Origin: Eublepharis macularius
Taxonomy: Eukaryota > Chordata > Lepidosauria > Squamata > Eublepharidae
DNA length: 64,000 bases
Direction of reading: 5' to 3'
Assembly: GCF_028583425.1 (NCBI RefSeq)
Contig: NC_072799.1
Coordinates: 86,104,217-86,168,216 of the forward strand
Part shown: piece by piece, positions 48,101 through 60,100 of the stretch
Position numbering within the stretch: the first letter of the stretch is position 1
Layout of the letters: each line of letters starts with the position of its first letter
Position numbers and translations under genes: made by a program
Notes under the pieces: model-generated
Told to the model about the DNA's origin: nothing
Database searches by the model: none
What the model saw: the letters and a program-made list of their open reading frames with translations, nothing else

Positions 48101-51100
48101 TCATTTTGCTTTTTGAACTCCCAAAATGTCAAGTCCCTTTAGTTGTGGTTGTTGTGGGTTTTCCGGGCTGTATTGCCGTGATCTTGGCATTGTAGTTCCT
48201 GACGTTTCGCCAGCAGCTGTGGCTGGCATCTTCAGAGGTGTAGCACCAAAAGACAGAGATCTCTCAGTGAGAGATCTCTCAGTGAGAGATCTCTGTCTTT
48301 TGGTGCTACACCTCTGAAGATGCCAGCCACAGCTGCTGGCGAAATGTCAGGAACTACAATGCCAAGACCACGGCAATACAGCCCGGAAAACCCACAACAA
48401 CCATCGTTCTCCGGCCGTGAAAGCCTTCGACAATACATCCCTTTAGTTGTGTTTAAATAACTAAAATGGATATGAACATAAAAATAAAAAGTTACCCCAA
48501 AGGTAAAAACTACTTCAGTTTAGGGCAAGTATCATTGAGAGATGCTCTGTACCTGGTTTTCTCGGGCCATGGTTGCTAGATCATCCTGTAGCCTTCTGTT
48601 TTCCTTCAGAGCCATTTCTTTCACTCTTCCAGTTTCATCAAGCTCAGAGTGAGCTGCATCAAGCTGGCGACGGAGACTGGCTAGTTCACGATCTTTGCCA
48701 CTCAAGGCATCCTTTAACTGGCTAGCAAATGGCGGATTTGGAAAACCTTAATTTGAATTCATTTTTTCCCTTTTGCATTATGGCATGACATACAATTCTA
48801 TTATGTCAAAGATAATGGCAACATTCTAGCCATTCAAAATCAGTAGGTGCTTCTGGACTCTGGCACTGAACCATGTTCCGCACATGCTCTAAAATACATT
48901 CTGTCTGTGGGCCTCCTGTCCCCAGGTGTCGGAACCAAAAGGGGGCGCCTCCGCCAGGTTGGCCTCCTTCTCTAAGCTGGCTCAGGGGGCCTCAGAATGG
49001 GGAGATGAGGGGGGTATACAACACCCTACTCCCTCTCTCCTGCCACTGGGTTTGCACACTCTCTCTCTGCCAGGCAAGGCCCTCAAGTGCTCCCAGCTAC
49101 TTCTCTTCAGCCTCCCTGGCTTGCCCACTTTTATGGGGCCTTCCTGATTGTTTCTCCCTCCCTCTCCTGGTTCCGCCCTATCCCGTTTCTCCTCTCCCCT
49201 CCCCCACTGACAGCCAGTCCAGGCAGCCTCTGGGAGCGCTGCCTTCAGCATCCTCCTGCCTAGTGCCCCTCCCCTGAGCTGCCCAGCCAACTTGCTGCCT
49301 GGGCTCTGCCAGCGATGCTGAGGCTGAAGGTGCAGGGTGTGGCATGTTGCGCATGGGGTTCTGCCAGTCCCGGGGCTTCCTTCTGCTGGCCTGCGGCTGA
49401 CTCCCTTGTCGGCCTGCCCTGCCAGTGGGCCTGAGGGAGGCACAGGCCAGGCGCCAGTGTAGGGGCTCTCCCCTGTTAAGGCCTTCGTGGCCTGGACAGC
49501 CATGACCAGCGTCAGCACACATTCCGCAGGCATGGGCCTTGCCGTTTCTTCTGCTGCCGCGGCGCACCCAGCTTCTATGGGGGCTGCTGGTGCCTGCCCT
49601 CCTCGAGCCGCAGCCTCTATCGCCACCAGCCCACTGTGGGCCAGAGCCACATCCAAGCCTGCCATGGTGGTCACCTCTACACCAGCCAGCAGGCTTGCCC
49701 ACGCCTCAGGGGCTCCAGTGGTCCCAATCGCCCCATCAGAACAAGAGGGGGCCTCTTGGTAGGCATCTGCCCCGCAGGAAGGTAAGTCCGGGCGAGAAGG
49801 GCTCGCCGACCCCAGACACTGTCCTTGCAGTGAATGCACTTCTCCCATTTTACTTGATCAGCACTCACCCCTGAACAACGGTGTATCTGTCTATGATACA
49901 GTGTTATACCTACCTGACCACTAGTGGAAAGCTTAGCAGGCCATTACAAACAGTATTAGCGCTTGTATCAAGATCCAGACTTTGAGCCAAACAAAAATCA
50001 CTTTTGAATATGCAAACAAAATCTCTATCATATTTAAGTTCAACAGTTTCTATATTTCTACCAGTATCAAGTTAAACTTCATAACATTGCTAATACGAAA
50101 CTGAACTCTTACAATATATTATCAAATACTTCAATAATGTCATTTCCAAGACTCAGAGGAGTTAGCTATGTTAGTCTGTAGTAGCAAAATAGTAGAGTCC
50201 AGTAGCACCTTTAAGACTAACCAACTTTACCGTAGCATAAGCTTTCGAGAACCACAGTTCTCTTTGTCAGATGCATCTGATGAAGAGAACTGTGGTTCTC
50301 GAAAGCTTATGCTACAGTAAAGTTGGTTAGTCTTAAAGGTGCTACTGGACTCTACTATTTCTAAGACTATTCATCTTTAAATGATAAACATATCCTTATG
50401 TCAATAGCATACATAAGAATTATTATCTAATGTTGTGGGTTGTGTTGCATAAATATATAGTGTACATTTTAAGAGAGCAATGCTTCTCTCACAAAGCATC
50501 TCACCCACTGCAAAAATAAAAATACAAAGGAATTATTTTCAGTGGTCCCCAAAATTTAGCAAGTTTTTCACTGGAAAAACGAAAGAAGTCCTCAGAAAAA
50601 AATGAAAAGAAATTGTTTCCCCTCCCCAAGTTTTTCCAGAACTTCACATCTCTAAAATTCACAAGATGACCTTGGAAAAGTATTCTAAGTTGTCCTAGCA
50701 ACAAGGCAGAACCTGATGTGTGCTGTTCCTACTGTGCTATGGGGCCAGTCTGCCCCTGGCCAAGCAATAAGTTTAATGGATTTTAGTAAATCCTGCCATT
50801 GGAATAAGTGAATTGGGGTATTCAGTTCCAAGTTCCACTACGAACGGGTAGCACCTAGACTGTGCGTTGTTTGGCTTCTTAAAAAGTTGTCTATGGTGAT
50901 AGTATGTCTAGAAAGAATGTCAGAGAACTGAAGTAGAGAAAGCAATGTATGTGGTCATGGGGATGGTTCCGAAGCTTCAAAAGCCTCGGGACCAAAAACA
51001 GTTTTAACTGAATGTATTGCCAACTAGCTATGGTTGAGAAATTAAATTCTGTGCACAGTATTGAAGGTTTGGTTATCATTCAGTCCAATCAATTGAGACA

Positions 51101-54100
51101 GGAACATTAGACCACTAGGCATTCAGTGTTTCCAAAAAACTTAATCTTGAGATTTTTCCATAGTTAGATCCTTGTGTGTAAATGGGTCAAAAGCCAATTG
51201 ATTGCCAAATATTTGCCAGACCCTGCCCCATTCTTGCTCCCCCCTTAATCTCTACTCTTAGTTGCCTGAGCGTGTGCAGTTCTTACCTTCTCTTGTTGAC
51301 GAGCTATGTTGGGAAAGAGGGCGGGGGGAGAGGGGTTACATGGAGTTTGTTGTTATATTTACCATCCTATGTGGAAAAACTATTTTTAAAAAATCTTAAA
51401 ATTGGCATGCTATTTCAGCTGCCTTTGCAATCTTATCTTTCTGTAATGCTTGCAGTGGTGAACCCCCTCCTCTCCTTTTCAGACCTGGCCCTATTGTGCC
51501 AGACCTGGCCTTGTTGTGGACAATTTTTTGAAATTAGATACATTAATAGGTTAATTGTAATAGCAGCCCAATTTGATAAGCAATCCTAATTCAGACCACC
51601 TTTCTTCAGAAGAACCTTCTTCTATAATCACATTAAATATTTTCTGCAGTCGCAGTTCACATGCAAAGGCTTGGTTATAAATATCATTAGCTCTCTCATT
51701 GAAAAATATAGCTTGACTGTTACAAGATGCAAACTTTAATAGCCTAATAATTTCCAGTGTTACTACTTACTCTAAGGAGGACTCCAGCTGACTGAGTGTT
51801 TGCCGTAAATGGAGGATAGATTTTTCCTATGGAAAGATATATTTATTTAGTAAACTATTTATATCCCACTTCTCATCGTAGCTCAAGGTGGTTTACAAGC
51901 TATAGTTAAACCTTCACAATTTAAAGCCAATAAAATAAAACTCCAAATACCTCCTCCCCAAAAAAGATCTTACAAACTATACCCCATTAAAAGCCCTGAC
52001 AAATAAAATGGCCTTGCAGCACCTCCTGAAAATTGCTAAAGACAGCAGCACTTCTTTTACCTCATCAGGTAGCCAATTCCATAAAGTGGGAACTACAGTG
52101 GAAGTGGCGCATGCTCTGGGTGATGACAGGTGAGCCATCTTATGTGGGGGAACAACCAATAGACTGAAGACTATAGTTGGTACATGGGGATATATGGGAG
52201 AAGATGGTCCTTTAGATATGAGGTTCCTATACCATGGAGAACTTTAAGGTAATAACTAGCACTTTGAATTCAACTTGGAATCAAACTGGCAGCCAGAATA
52301 ACTGTTTTAAGATGTTCTCATTGCCAATCTCCTAACAATAATCGAGCTGCCACATTTTGAACCAGCTGCAGTTTCAGGGTTGATTGCAAGGGCGGCCCAA
52401 ATTCGAGCATATTACAATAATCCAACTGTAAGGTTACAAAGAGTATGGCTACATGGAAGAGAAAGTAAAATCAAAATGTAAAAACAGGTCTTAACAAGTG
52501 ATCTAACATTGCCAGTATCTTCACTCAAACTGACCAAATATAGATGCTTTGTGAACTTTGTAACAGCTCCAGAGTACTATTTTACTAGTCTCCCAGCTGA
52601 ACTACCAATTATTCGTAGTGGATAAGTTTTAGGGACAGCTGAAGCATAAGGCTAGATAACTTGAACTTCTTCATAGTCTTAGATATTTATTGTTCATCTA
52701 CAACATTTTCATTTTTTATATTCCATTTTCTTCGGGCCATCACTGCTTCTGGTTCATTAGACATGTCAGTTGATGAAAAGGGGTTTCTTCAATAGCCTCA
52801 TCCCCTTCTGGGCAAAATTGCAGTACTCTGAGACCTGGACTATAAATATCATCCAATGGTCACTGTCGTATTATCTGTCAAGGCTGTAGTTTTTAACAAG
52901 TTGTTCACTTGTTAGGGGGATGCATTTCAAAAAGCTGAAAATAGTACAATGCCAGTTTCTTTTGAGTTCAAAATCCACTTTTAAGTATCATGATCAATAT
53001 GCATGGTGTTTCTAGGGCAATTAGGTGTATTTTTGGAAAAGCACTGTTTACCCCAAAATCCACAGCATGGGCTATGGGCAGAGCTAGAACAGATTACTTG
53101 AACCATTTTATAATGTGTTGACCTACCTTGTTGGCTAGATTGTCATCTAAACAAGCGATTCTCTCCGTTTTTTCATCTACGCTTTCCTGAAGGCTATCCT
53201 TTTCCTTATCCAAGACATTAATGGTACTTCTGAGCACACTGATGGTCTCATCCTGGGTAGCGTTTTTATTATTTAATTTATCTGAACATGAAGACACAAA
53301 TGTACATGTGAATTTGGCATACTTGTTTGAGTTAACTTGGTACATCTGCATGGGGTGCCCTGGCACACTCATCTTTAGGACAAGCCAGTCTGAACTATAT
53401 TTGCACTGGTGGGCAAATCATTTCACTGGTAGGCTAGTCAGAATGGAAGGTGGGCCAACACACCAGTATACCAACATGGCTAATGATGTCCAAATGTTAC
53501 AATCATGCCTGAGGATTAGTCACAAGAGAACTGTCAACGATCCGCCTTGCTCTAGTTAATTCTGAAGGAACAAAAAGTATGTTCCTCAGCTGGACCAGTG
53601 CAGCAACATAATGTGCTACTTCTCACATATTCTGGCTCTCTCTCCCTCTCTCTCCCCAATGAAAAACGTATCAGAAGGATGAGGGTGCAAACAATTCACA
53701 ATTTGACTGGGGGAAGAAGGGAAGCAAATACTCCTAACTTTCAGGGCAGGGAGTTAAATTAGCTGTCGTTTAAGGTCTCTTCCAACTCTACGGTTAAACA
53801 TTCATGTCATATTTTTTTTAAAGATATGAAACAGCACATACCTATTTTGTCTTCTAGCATCAAAATTTCTTCTTGAGCTGCATGAAGTTCATCATCTTTA
53901 ATACAGAACCGGTGCTGTATTTCATCCAGGGACTTTTGTATCTGTTCATTTAGGAGCCTGAAGAATCAGTGCCCATTTAGGGTAAAGAAAACCAACAAAT
54001 GCAGGTTTTAATGTAACCATGAACATAATCCAAAAAGCCTGCCAAAGAACAGGATCTTCCTATCATATCTTCAGTGGGGTATTATATCTGAAAAGACTAC

Positions 54101-57100
54101 CTATTAAAAGGGCGTTTACACTTTTTAAAGCTAGTGTTTTGTTGTTGGCTTGCTTGTAAAAATGGACCATTGGATACTCACCGTAAAGGGTCCTTCTCCT
54201 CTGAGGAAAGGAGGACATCTTGATGGGTGATTCCCACCCTCTAGTCAGGGAGGCAGGAACAAGTTTTCTACTTCCTGTCTTCCTAGTGGGAGTCACCCTT
54301 TCTTTCAGTTTTGGCAACTCTGAAAGCAGTTATAGCATCATAATTATGAATACGACACTCTAGAACTGAATAACAAGGAGAAAGGTGAGAACAAACATGT
54401 TAAGGGGAAACATCAGGACAGGAAGTAAATTTGTCAGGCAAAAGACAATGACTTCGGGAGGGGCAAGATGTCCTCCTTTCCTCAGAGGAGAAAGACCCTT
54501 CATGGTGAGTATCCAATGATCCATTCTCCCTCTGAGGCGGAGAACATCTTGATGGGACCTCCCAGAGCAGTGTCCCTACTTTCTGGGTGGGTCATTGTCA
54601 TCTGGTCATAAAATATGTTGTAATACTCTTCTGCCAAATGCTGCATCAGCTGAGTCGTAAGTGTTCAGCTTAAAGTGTTTAACAAAGGTAGATACAGACG
54701 ACCAAGTAGCTGCCTTGCAAATCTCTTAACTGTAGCATGTCTGGCAAATGGTGCACTGGTGCAGCACTTCATATTGAGTAAGTAGTAATCCTAGCTGGTA
54801 TATCTAGTTTTTTAAATTTTGTGTGCTTCGATAATGCATGCCTTGAAGTTACTGCTAATGGCAGATTTAGACATCCTTATGTCCCTTAATTCGGTGAGGA
54901 TATAGAGATAAATAAGGAAGCTGTTTTCCAGATTTGCTCTGTTCTACAAAGAAATGCTTTTAGAATAAGTCTTATGTCCAGAGCATGCCACATTTCTTCT
55001 TTGGGATGAAAAGTATTTAGTCAACTGATAGTAGACATAATTCCAGTGATCTGTGGGAGAGATCACTTTTGGTATGAAGGTAGGATCTGTTCTCAGGATC
55101 GCTTTGTCCTTGTGTAAGATACGTAGCTCAAGCGAATTAACAGGGTACCCGGTTCTGATTCCGTTCTTGCAGATGTAACTGTGGAGAGGAACAAAGTCCT
55201 CAAGCACATAAGAGGAATTTCCTTGATAGGCTCTTGAAGGGGTGTCTGGTAACAGCATACACAACTGTATGCATTTTCCAAGTCAGAAATTGGTGAACCT
55301 GTGGTGGATCCTTCAGAGTATCACACTAAAGGGAGCTACATACGTGAGGTGTCTGGACGGACTCAGACCCTAGTACCGTGACAGTACTGTTGTTAAGACT
55401 GTGACCTGACATCTTAAGACTGAGGCTCTGAGACCGCTTGTATGACTGACCTGTAGGAAGTATAGAATGGATCTGGTCTTTTTCTTTTGCATCTCCTGTG
55501 AAGGCTTTTTATGATGCATTATATATCCTGTTAGTGGACTGTCTCCTAGAGGCCAGTCACATGTTGGTTACTTCTTGAGAATAACCTAGCCGAGAGTGTC
55601 TCGCCCACTCTTCATGCAGTTAAATGTAGCTATTCCAGGTGTGGATGTGAAACTTGGCATCGCTGGAGCATATTCAGAGATATTGGAGAAGTCAGTGGTG
55701 GAAGTGTTGACAGCTGTTGAAGAGCAGAGAGCTGTGGGAGCTGAGGGCAATAAGATTTCTGCTTTTTTTTGTTTTTGTTCTCTTATCTTCCTGACTGTCT
55801 TCAGGAGAATCGGAGTGATTGGAAGGCAAACAGCAGAATGCTTGGCCACTGTGATGTCAACACTTGGTTCTCAAGATTGAAGCACCTGGTGAAATTGGTT
55901 GACATGCTGTCTGTTCTGATTATAGATGCAGAGGAGTTAGCCATGTTAGTCTGTGGTAGCAAAATCAAAAAGAGTCCAGTAGCACCTTTAAGACTAACCA
56001 ATTTTATTGTAGCATAAGCTTTCGAGAATCAAGTTCTCTTCGTCAGATGATGGTACAGAAACTGGTCAAATATAGAAGATTAGAACATGTTCGTCTAGTA
56101 TTTGTGGTCTGAAGTGTAGTAGGGCTAAATAAATGGCCCAAAGCTCCAGTAGGTTGACAGAGGGTCTCACCTCACTGCTGGACTAATGACTTTGCACTGG
56201 TGGATCTTCTAGTGTAGCTTCCCATCTGGAGAGACCAGTGTCCGTAGAACCTGTTCCATTACTGGAATGCAGTGTTGCTTTCCTTGCAGAAGGCTGGTCA
56301 TAGGTGTCCACCATACGAGGCTTTTAAAAAAAAATACACTGAGTTGATCAAATTCTTTGTGAAGGACCTCGGTGCCCTAGAGAGGCCAAATGGAAGTATT
56401 CTGAACTGTAGATGAATCCCCATTGCGCAGAAATGGAGGAGTCTTCGGTGCCTGGACAAGATCGGAATGTAGAGATATGCTTCCATTAGATCTAGTACAG
56501 TAAGGTACTCCTTTGGTGTAAGTCGGCCCTGAGATCCATGAACAACTGACGCCAGGGTCTGAACCTGGGTCCTTCTGTATGCAAGGCAGGTGATCTGCCA
56601 CTGCGCTATGGGCCCTCCATTAGTAGGGATTCTGTGATGGATCTCATTGTCTCCAAACTGAGATGCCTAACTTTTATGAAATGGTTGAATATTTTAAGTT
56701 TAGTATCACCCTCCAATCTCCGTTCTTTTGGTACTGTGAAGAATATGGTGTACACTCCTTTTCCTCTTGTCCTGGAGGAGTGGAGGCATGAGAAAGGATG
56801 CACTTACCTTTAACAAGAGTGCTGTTTATTTGGACCAAAGAATTCAGAGTCTCTGTAAAGTCACAGCAACAGTCACTATGAAACACACAGGTATCTGGAA
56901 AAGTAAACTGAATGCACAAAAACACATAGCAAATAAACGTTAGTTCTTAGGGAGCCACTGGGTTTTTATCTTTTCCTACAAGGATGCAATCTGCTATTAG
57001 AGATGATCAATGCCTTAATCCAAAGCACCTTGGCCCATACCCTTTATGCCCTAGGATAGGGTTAAACACGTTTCATGCTCCCTTCAAGGGGATGGCAGAG

Positions 57101-60100
57101 AGATCATAATGACCTGTTCATCAGTAGCTTAAAGGAAAAATTGCAATCTAGAATTCTGGTTCTCATATAGACTAACAGTTTATAGCATTTGCTGTCTACA
57201 GAGAGTGAAATAGAGATGAGGTGCGATTTAATCTGTAGATCCTCAACAACAATAATGACCACTGGAACTAAATATATTTGGCTAAGGGTTACAACAGAGG
57301 CCCTGCCAGTAGCCAATTCAATGAAAGTTTATTCATCAAGGATTTCTTGCCCCGGGGGCACCTTTCTGAGTATAAAGATGGTCGTGTTTATCTAAACCCC
57401 AGTGGGGGCTCTAAGGTGAACACAACATTTCAAATCTTTCCATTCTAGTCACACAACAAACCCAAAGGTAAGCCAGGCCTAGAGAATGCAACAGGTCCAA
57501 GGCCACAGGCAGATCTCCCAAGGAGAATGGCATGAGAATCTGGATCTCCCAGATTCCAGCCCAACACTCCAGCCATAACACCAAACTGTCTCTTGTTAAA
57601 AATGGTGTCATACAGAAAAGATTCCAGAGATAAGATGAACATAATTGCAGCAAGAACTCTCTCAGCACAGGCAATTGAAATACTGTGGAGTCTGTTTCAT
57701 GTTTTATGTTGGTCCCAGGATACTAAAAACTGGAGCAGTTCCACTCCAGTCCAGGGTTTACTCATGTCTACATGAGCTGGCTGAAGGCCTGCTAGGCCTC
57801 TGAAGGCTTGCTCTTCTCTTTATTTCTACAGAATAAAGTTACTTTGTGCTGATTAAAAGAGATTGAGAACCCGGGGGAGAGCAGGCCCCATTCCCTGGAG
57901 GAAAAAAGGGTGTGTAGGCATATATGGAACCAACAGGAAGAAAAAACTTCACTTTCTGCATAAGTTTCAGTTTCCCTTTCTTTTTCTGGTATAGGTTTCC
58001 TTTCTAGCTGCCTCAGAGGTCCTGCTAGGATTCCTTTTGTAAGAAATGGCCTCTTCTACAGTTCCCTGTTTGGGGGGTGGGAAGGCCAGAGGGAGGCCTG
58101 TCTCTTCCCTCAGCACTCTGACAAAAATTGGCAGTCTCAGTTTATGTAATTAAGTTTAGGAAATCTGGGAATAGCATTGCAGTGCCTGACCCAATTGCTT
58201 TACTCACAAGTAAACCATCAGCAGCACTGGACCCTGGGGCCATTGCAATTTGATGCTCTCGCTGGGTCCTGTGCCTATTGATTGCTTTGGATGTCGGAAA
58301 TCACTCCACAGCCACCTCCTGGTCTGTTGGCAAGGTTGCCAGCATTGGCAAGGCCAGAAATGGCTGCCGTGGCTTTCTGAGGTAAGATAAGCTAGCTTTT
58401 TTGCTTTTTAAAAAAAAATCTGTCTAATGACATTTAGGAATTCCTGAGGTACTACCACAGGTCCCGATCCCATTGCATACTCACGAGTAGCCCTCCTTCG
58501 TTCACCATGGGCTCTGGAGGCACGAATGATTGTTGAATCTCAGACTGGTTTGGCTGCCCCACAATGAGTCTTACGCCATTAGACTGGCTTAAGGATGTGG
58601 ACTGGGTCTTACGCCATTAGACTGGCTTAAGGATCCACTCCATAGCCACCTCTCAGCTGGTTGGCAATGATGCAATCATTTGCAAGGCCAGAAATGGCTG
58701 CCGTGTTTCCTTTGCCCAGGGAGGAATAACACCTTTTGCACTTCCGGTCTCTTCATGATATGAGTGGCCGCAGCTGCAGCTTCCCCGCGGTTTGCCCCAC
58801 TGTCTCGGGTTGTTGTCAGGAAGCAGCGGTGAGGGGGGCATTCAACTCTCCTTCAGAGAGGAATTCCGTTGTGATGGAAGAGCATGTTCTGCTGGTCCAT
58901 GATTCTGTCTTGCCATGAAACAACTGCCACAGCCAAAGGAAGGAAGGAGAAAGCTTCCCCAGCAAGCCTTCTAGCAGGCGCACAGGGAGAAAAAGAATAG
59001 CAAGGAGATCGAGTAGAAAGGAGTAAACAAGGCAAGAATCAGGTTCTGAAAACTAGAAGCGAAGGAAAGGAAGAAAAACAGTTGAAAGGCAAGGCAGCTG
59101 TTGTGGGCTCTGATTCCTCAGAGGATGAAGACCTCATGGAGGATGACGAGGGAGAGAGTATGCCAAGCCCCTCCAGAGTCAGCCACATGGAGGACCAGCA
59201 GGGAGTGGAACAGCAGGAACCCTTGCCAGAGCAGGCTGAGGAATCCAGGGCAGAGTCAGGGACAGAAGCTGTTCCCTCACCTGCACCAGCAGCTGAGACC
59301 AGGGCAACATCCCCACCCAGCTCCCCTGAACCTGAGAGGCAGCGTAGGGGGCGGCAGCGTCTTGTTGTTCAGGGAAGGAGACGGAGTGTGAGGCTTCAGG
59401 CACTCAAACTGCAGCGTAGTGACCTTGAGTCCTAGCAGGATGCAGCACTGCCTTGGAGGTGATTGCTCTTAAGCCAGAACGCCCTTTCCCTCGTTGCAGA
59501 AGCACCTGCGCAAAGACCTGCCCGGTTCTACTGTGACGCAGCTCTGCTCTACCTGCTCTTTTGGCTCTGACCTTTTGGATTTGGCTCCCTGGACTACGCT
59601 CCCTGCTTGTTCCCCGGTCGGCTTAGTTGAACTCCGGACTTCAGTGAAGCTTTTGTCGGATTCCCCACCTGCATTCCAGCACAGCAGCACACAGATGAAG
59701 CTGCTCTCCCTGTTGAGGCAGGAATGAAACTGAAAGAAAGGGTGACTCCCACTAGGAAGACAGGAAGTAGAAAACTTGTTCCTGCCTTCCTGACTAGAGG
59801 GTGGGATCAAGATGTCCTCCGCCTCAGAGGGAGAACTGACATATTGCATCAAAATTGTTCGTACGAGAAGTGCCGTAAATGGCTCTTCAATTTCTCGTGA
59901 GCATGTGTTGCAATTTCTAGTTAAAAGTTTTCAGAAGCAAAGAATCTGATATGCAAACTGCACTACAAGATATGTCTTTAGGTAATGAAACTGTCTACTG
60001 TAATGGTAAAAATAATGCAATGTAAGAGCTTAACTGAAGCAAAGGTGTAGCCTGAAACCTGTTTTATCATCATCAAAATAACAGGGTTTAGCCCTGGAAC

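Larger units (their letters stand above)
48148..48437. mobile_element. Foldback element, Penelope-terminus-like (family B)
   Basis: Two arms of about 125 bp are inverted about a centre of repeated TCTCTCAGTGAGAGA words (48,262-48,300). The right arm carries CTGAAGATGCCAGCC, GCTGCTGGCGAAATGTCAGG, CAATACAGCCCGGAAAACCC and ends GAAAGCCTTCGACAATAC. A 14-bp target duplication, TCCCTTTAGTTGTG, flanks it at 48,134-48,147 and 48,438-48,451. The ends and the ribozyme-like core resemble those of Penelope-like retroelements; this assignment is from memory and not tested. It lies in the short CEP135 intron between the exons at 47.7 and 48.6 kb. Confidence 0.75.
54162..59835 (-). mobile_element. DIRS-like tyrosine-recombinase retroelement (fossil, broken)
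   Basis: The element is about 5.7 kb in minus orientation. Its outer ends are inverted repeats of each other (54,208-54,315 and 59,735-59,835). Next to the low end lies an internal complementary region (54,468-54,560) that joins the complements of both ends. That layout is peculiar to the DIRS-1 group. A reverse transcriptase of DIRS type is recognisable at 56.3-56.9 kb, and a probable recombinase piece at 54.9-55.3 kb. There is no target duplication, as expected. It is broken, with several breaks, and carries later insertions (a family-A element at 55.9 kb and a SINE at 56.5 kb). It is old, but its ends are still well matched. Confidence 0.8.

Noticed and set aside
48982-49848. 288-codon minus-strand frame
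   Set aside because: It lies within an LTR-like C/G-rich repeat, overlaps plus-strand frames, and has no recognisable domain.
54063-54317. 84-codon minus-strand frame near 54.2 kb
   Set aside because: It coincides with the DIRS-like terminal inverted repeat, and part of it recurs at the other end.
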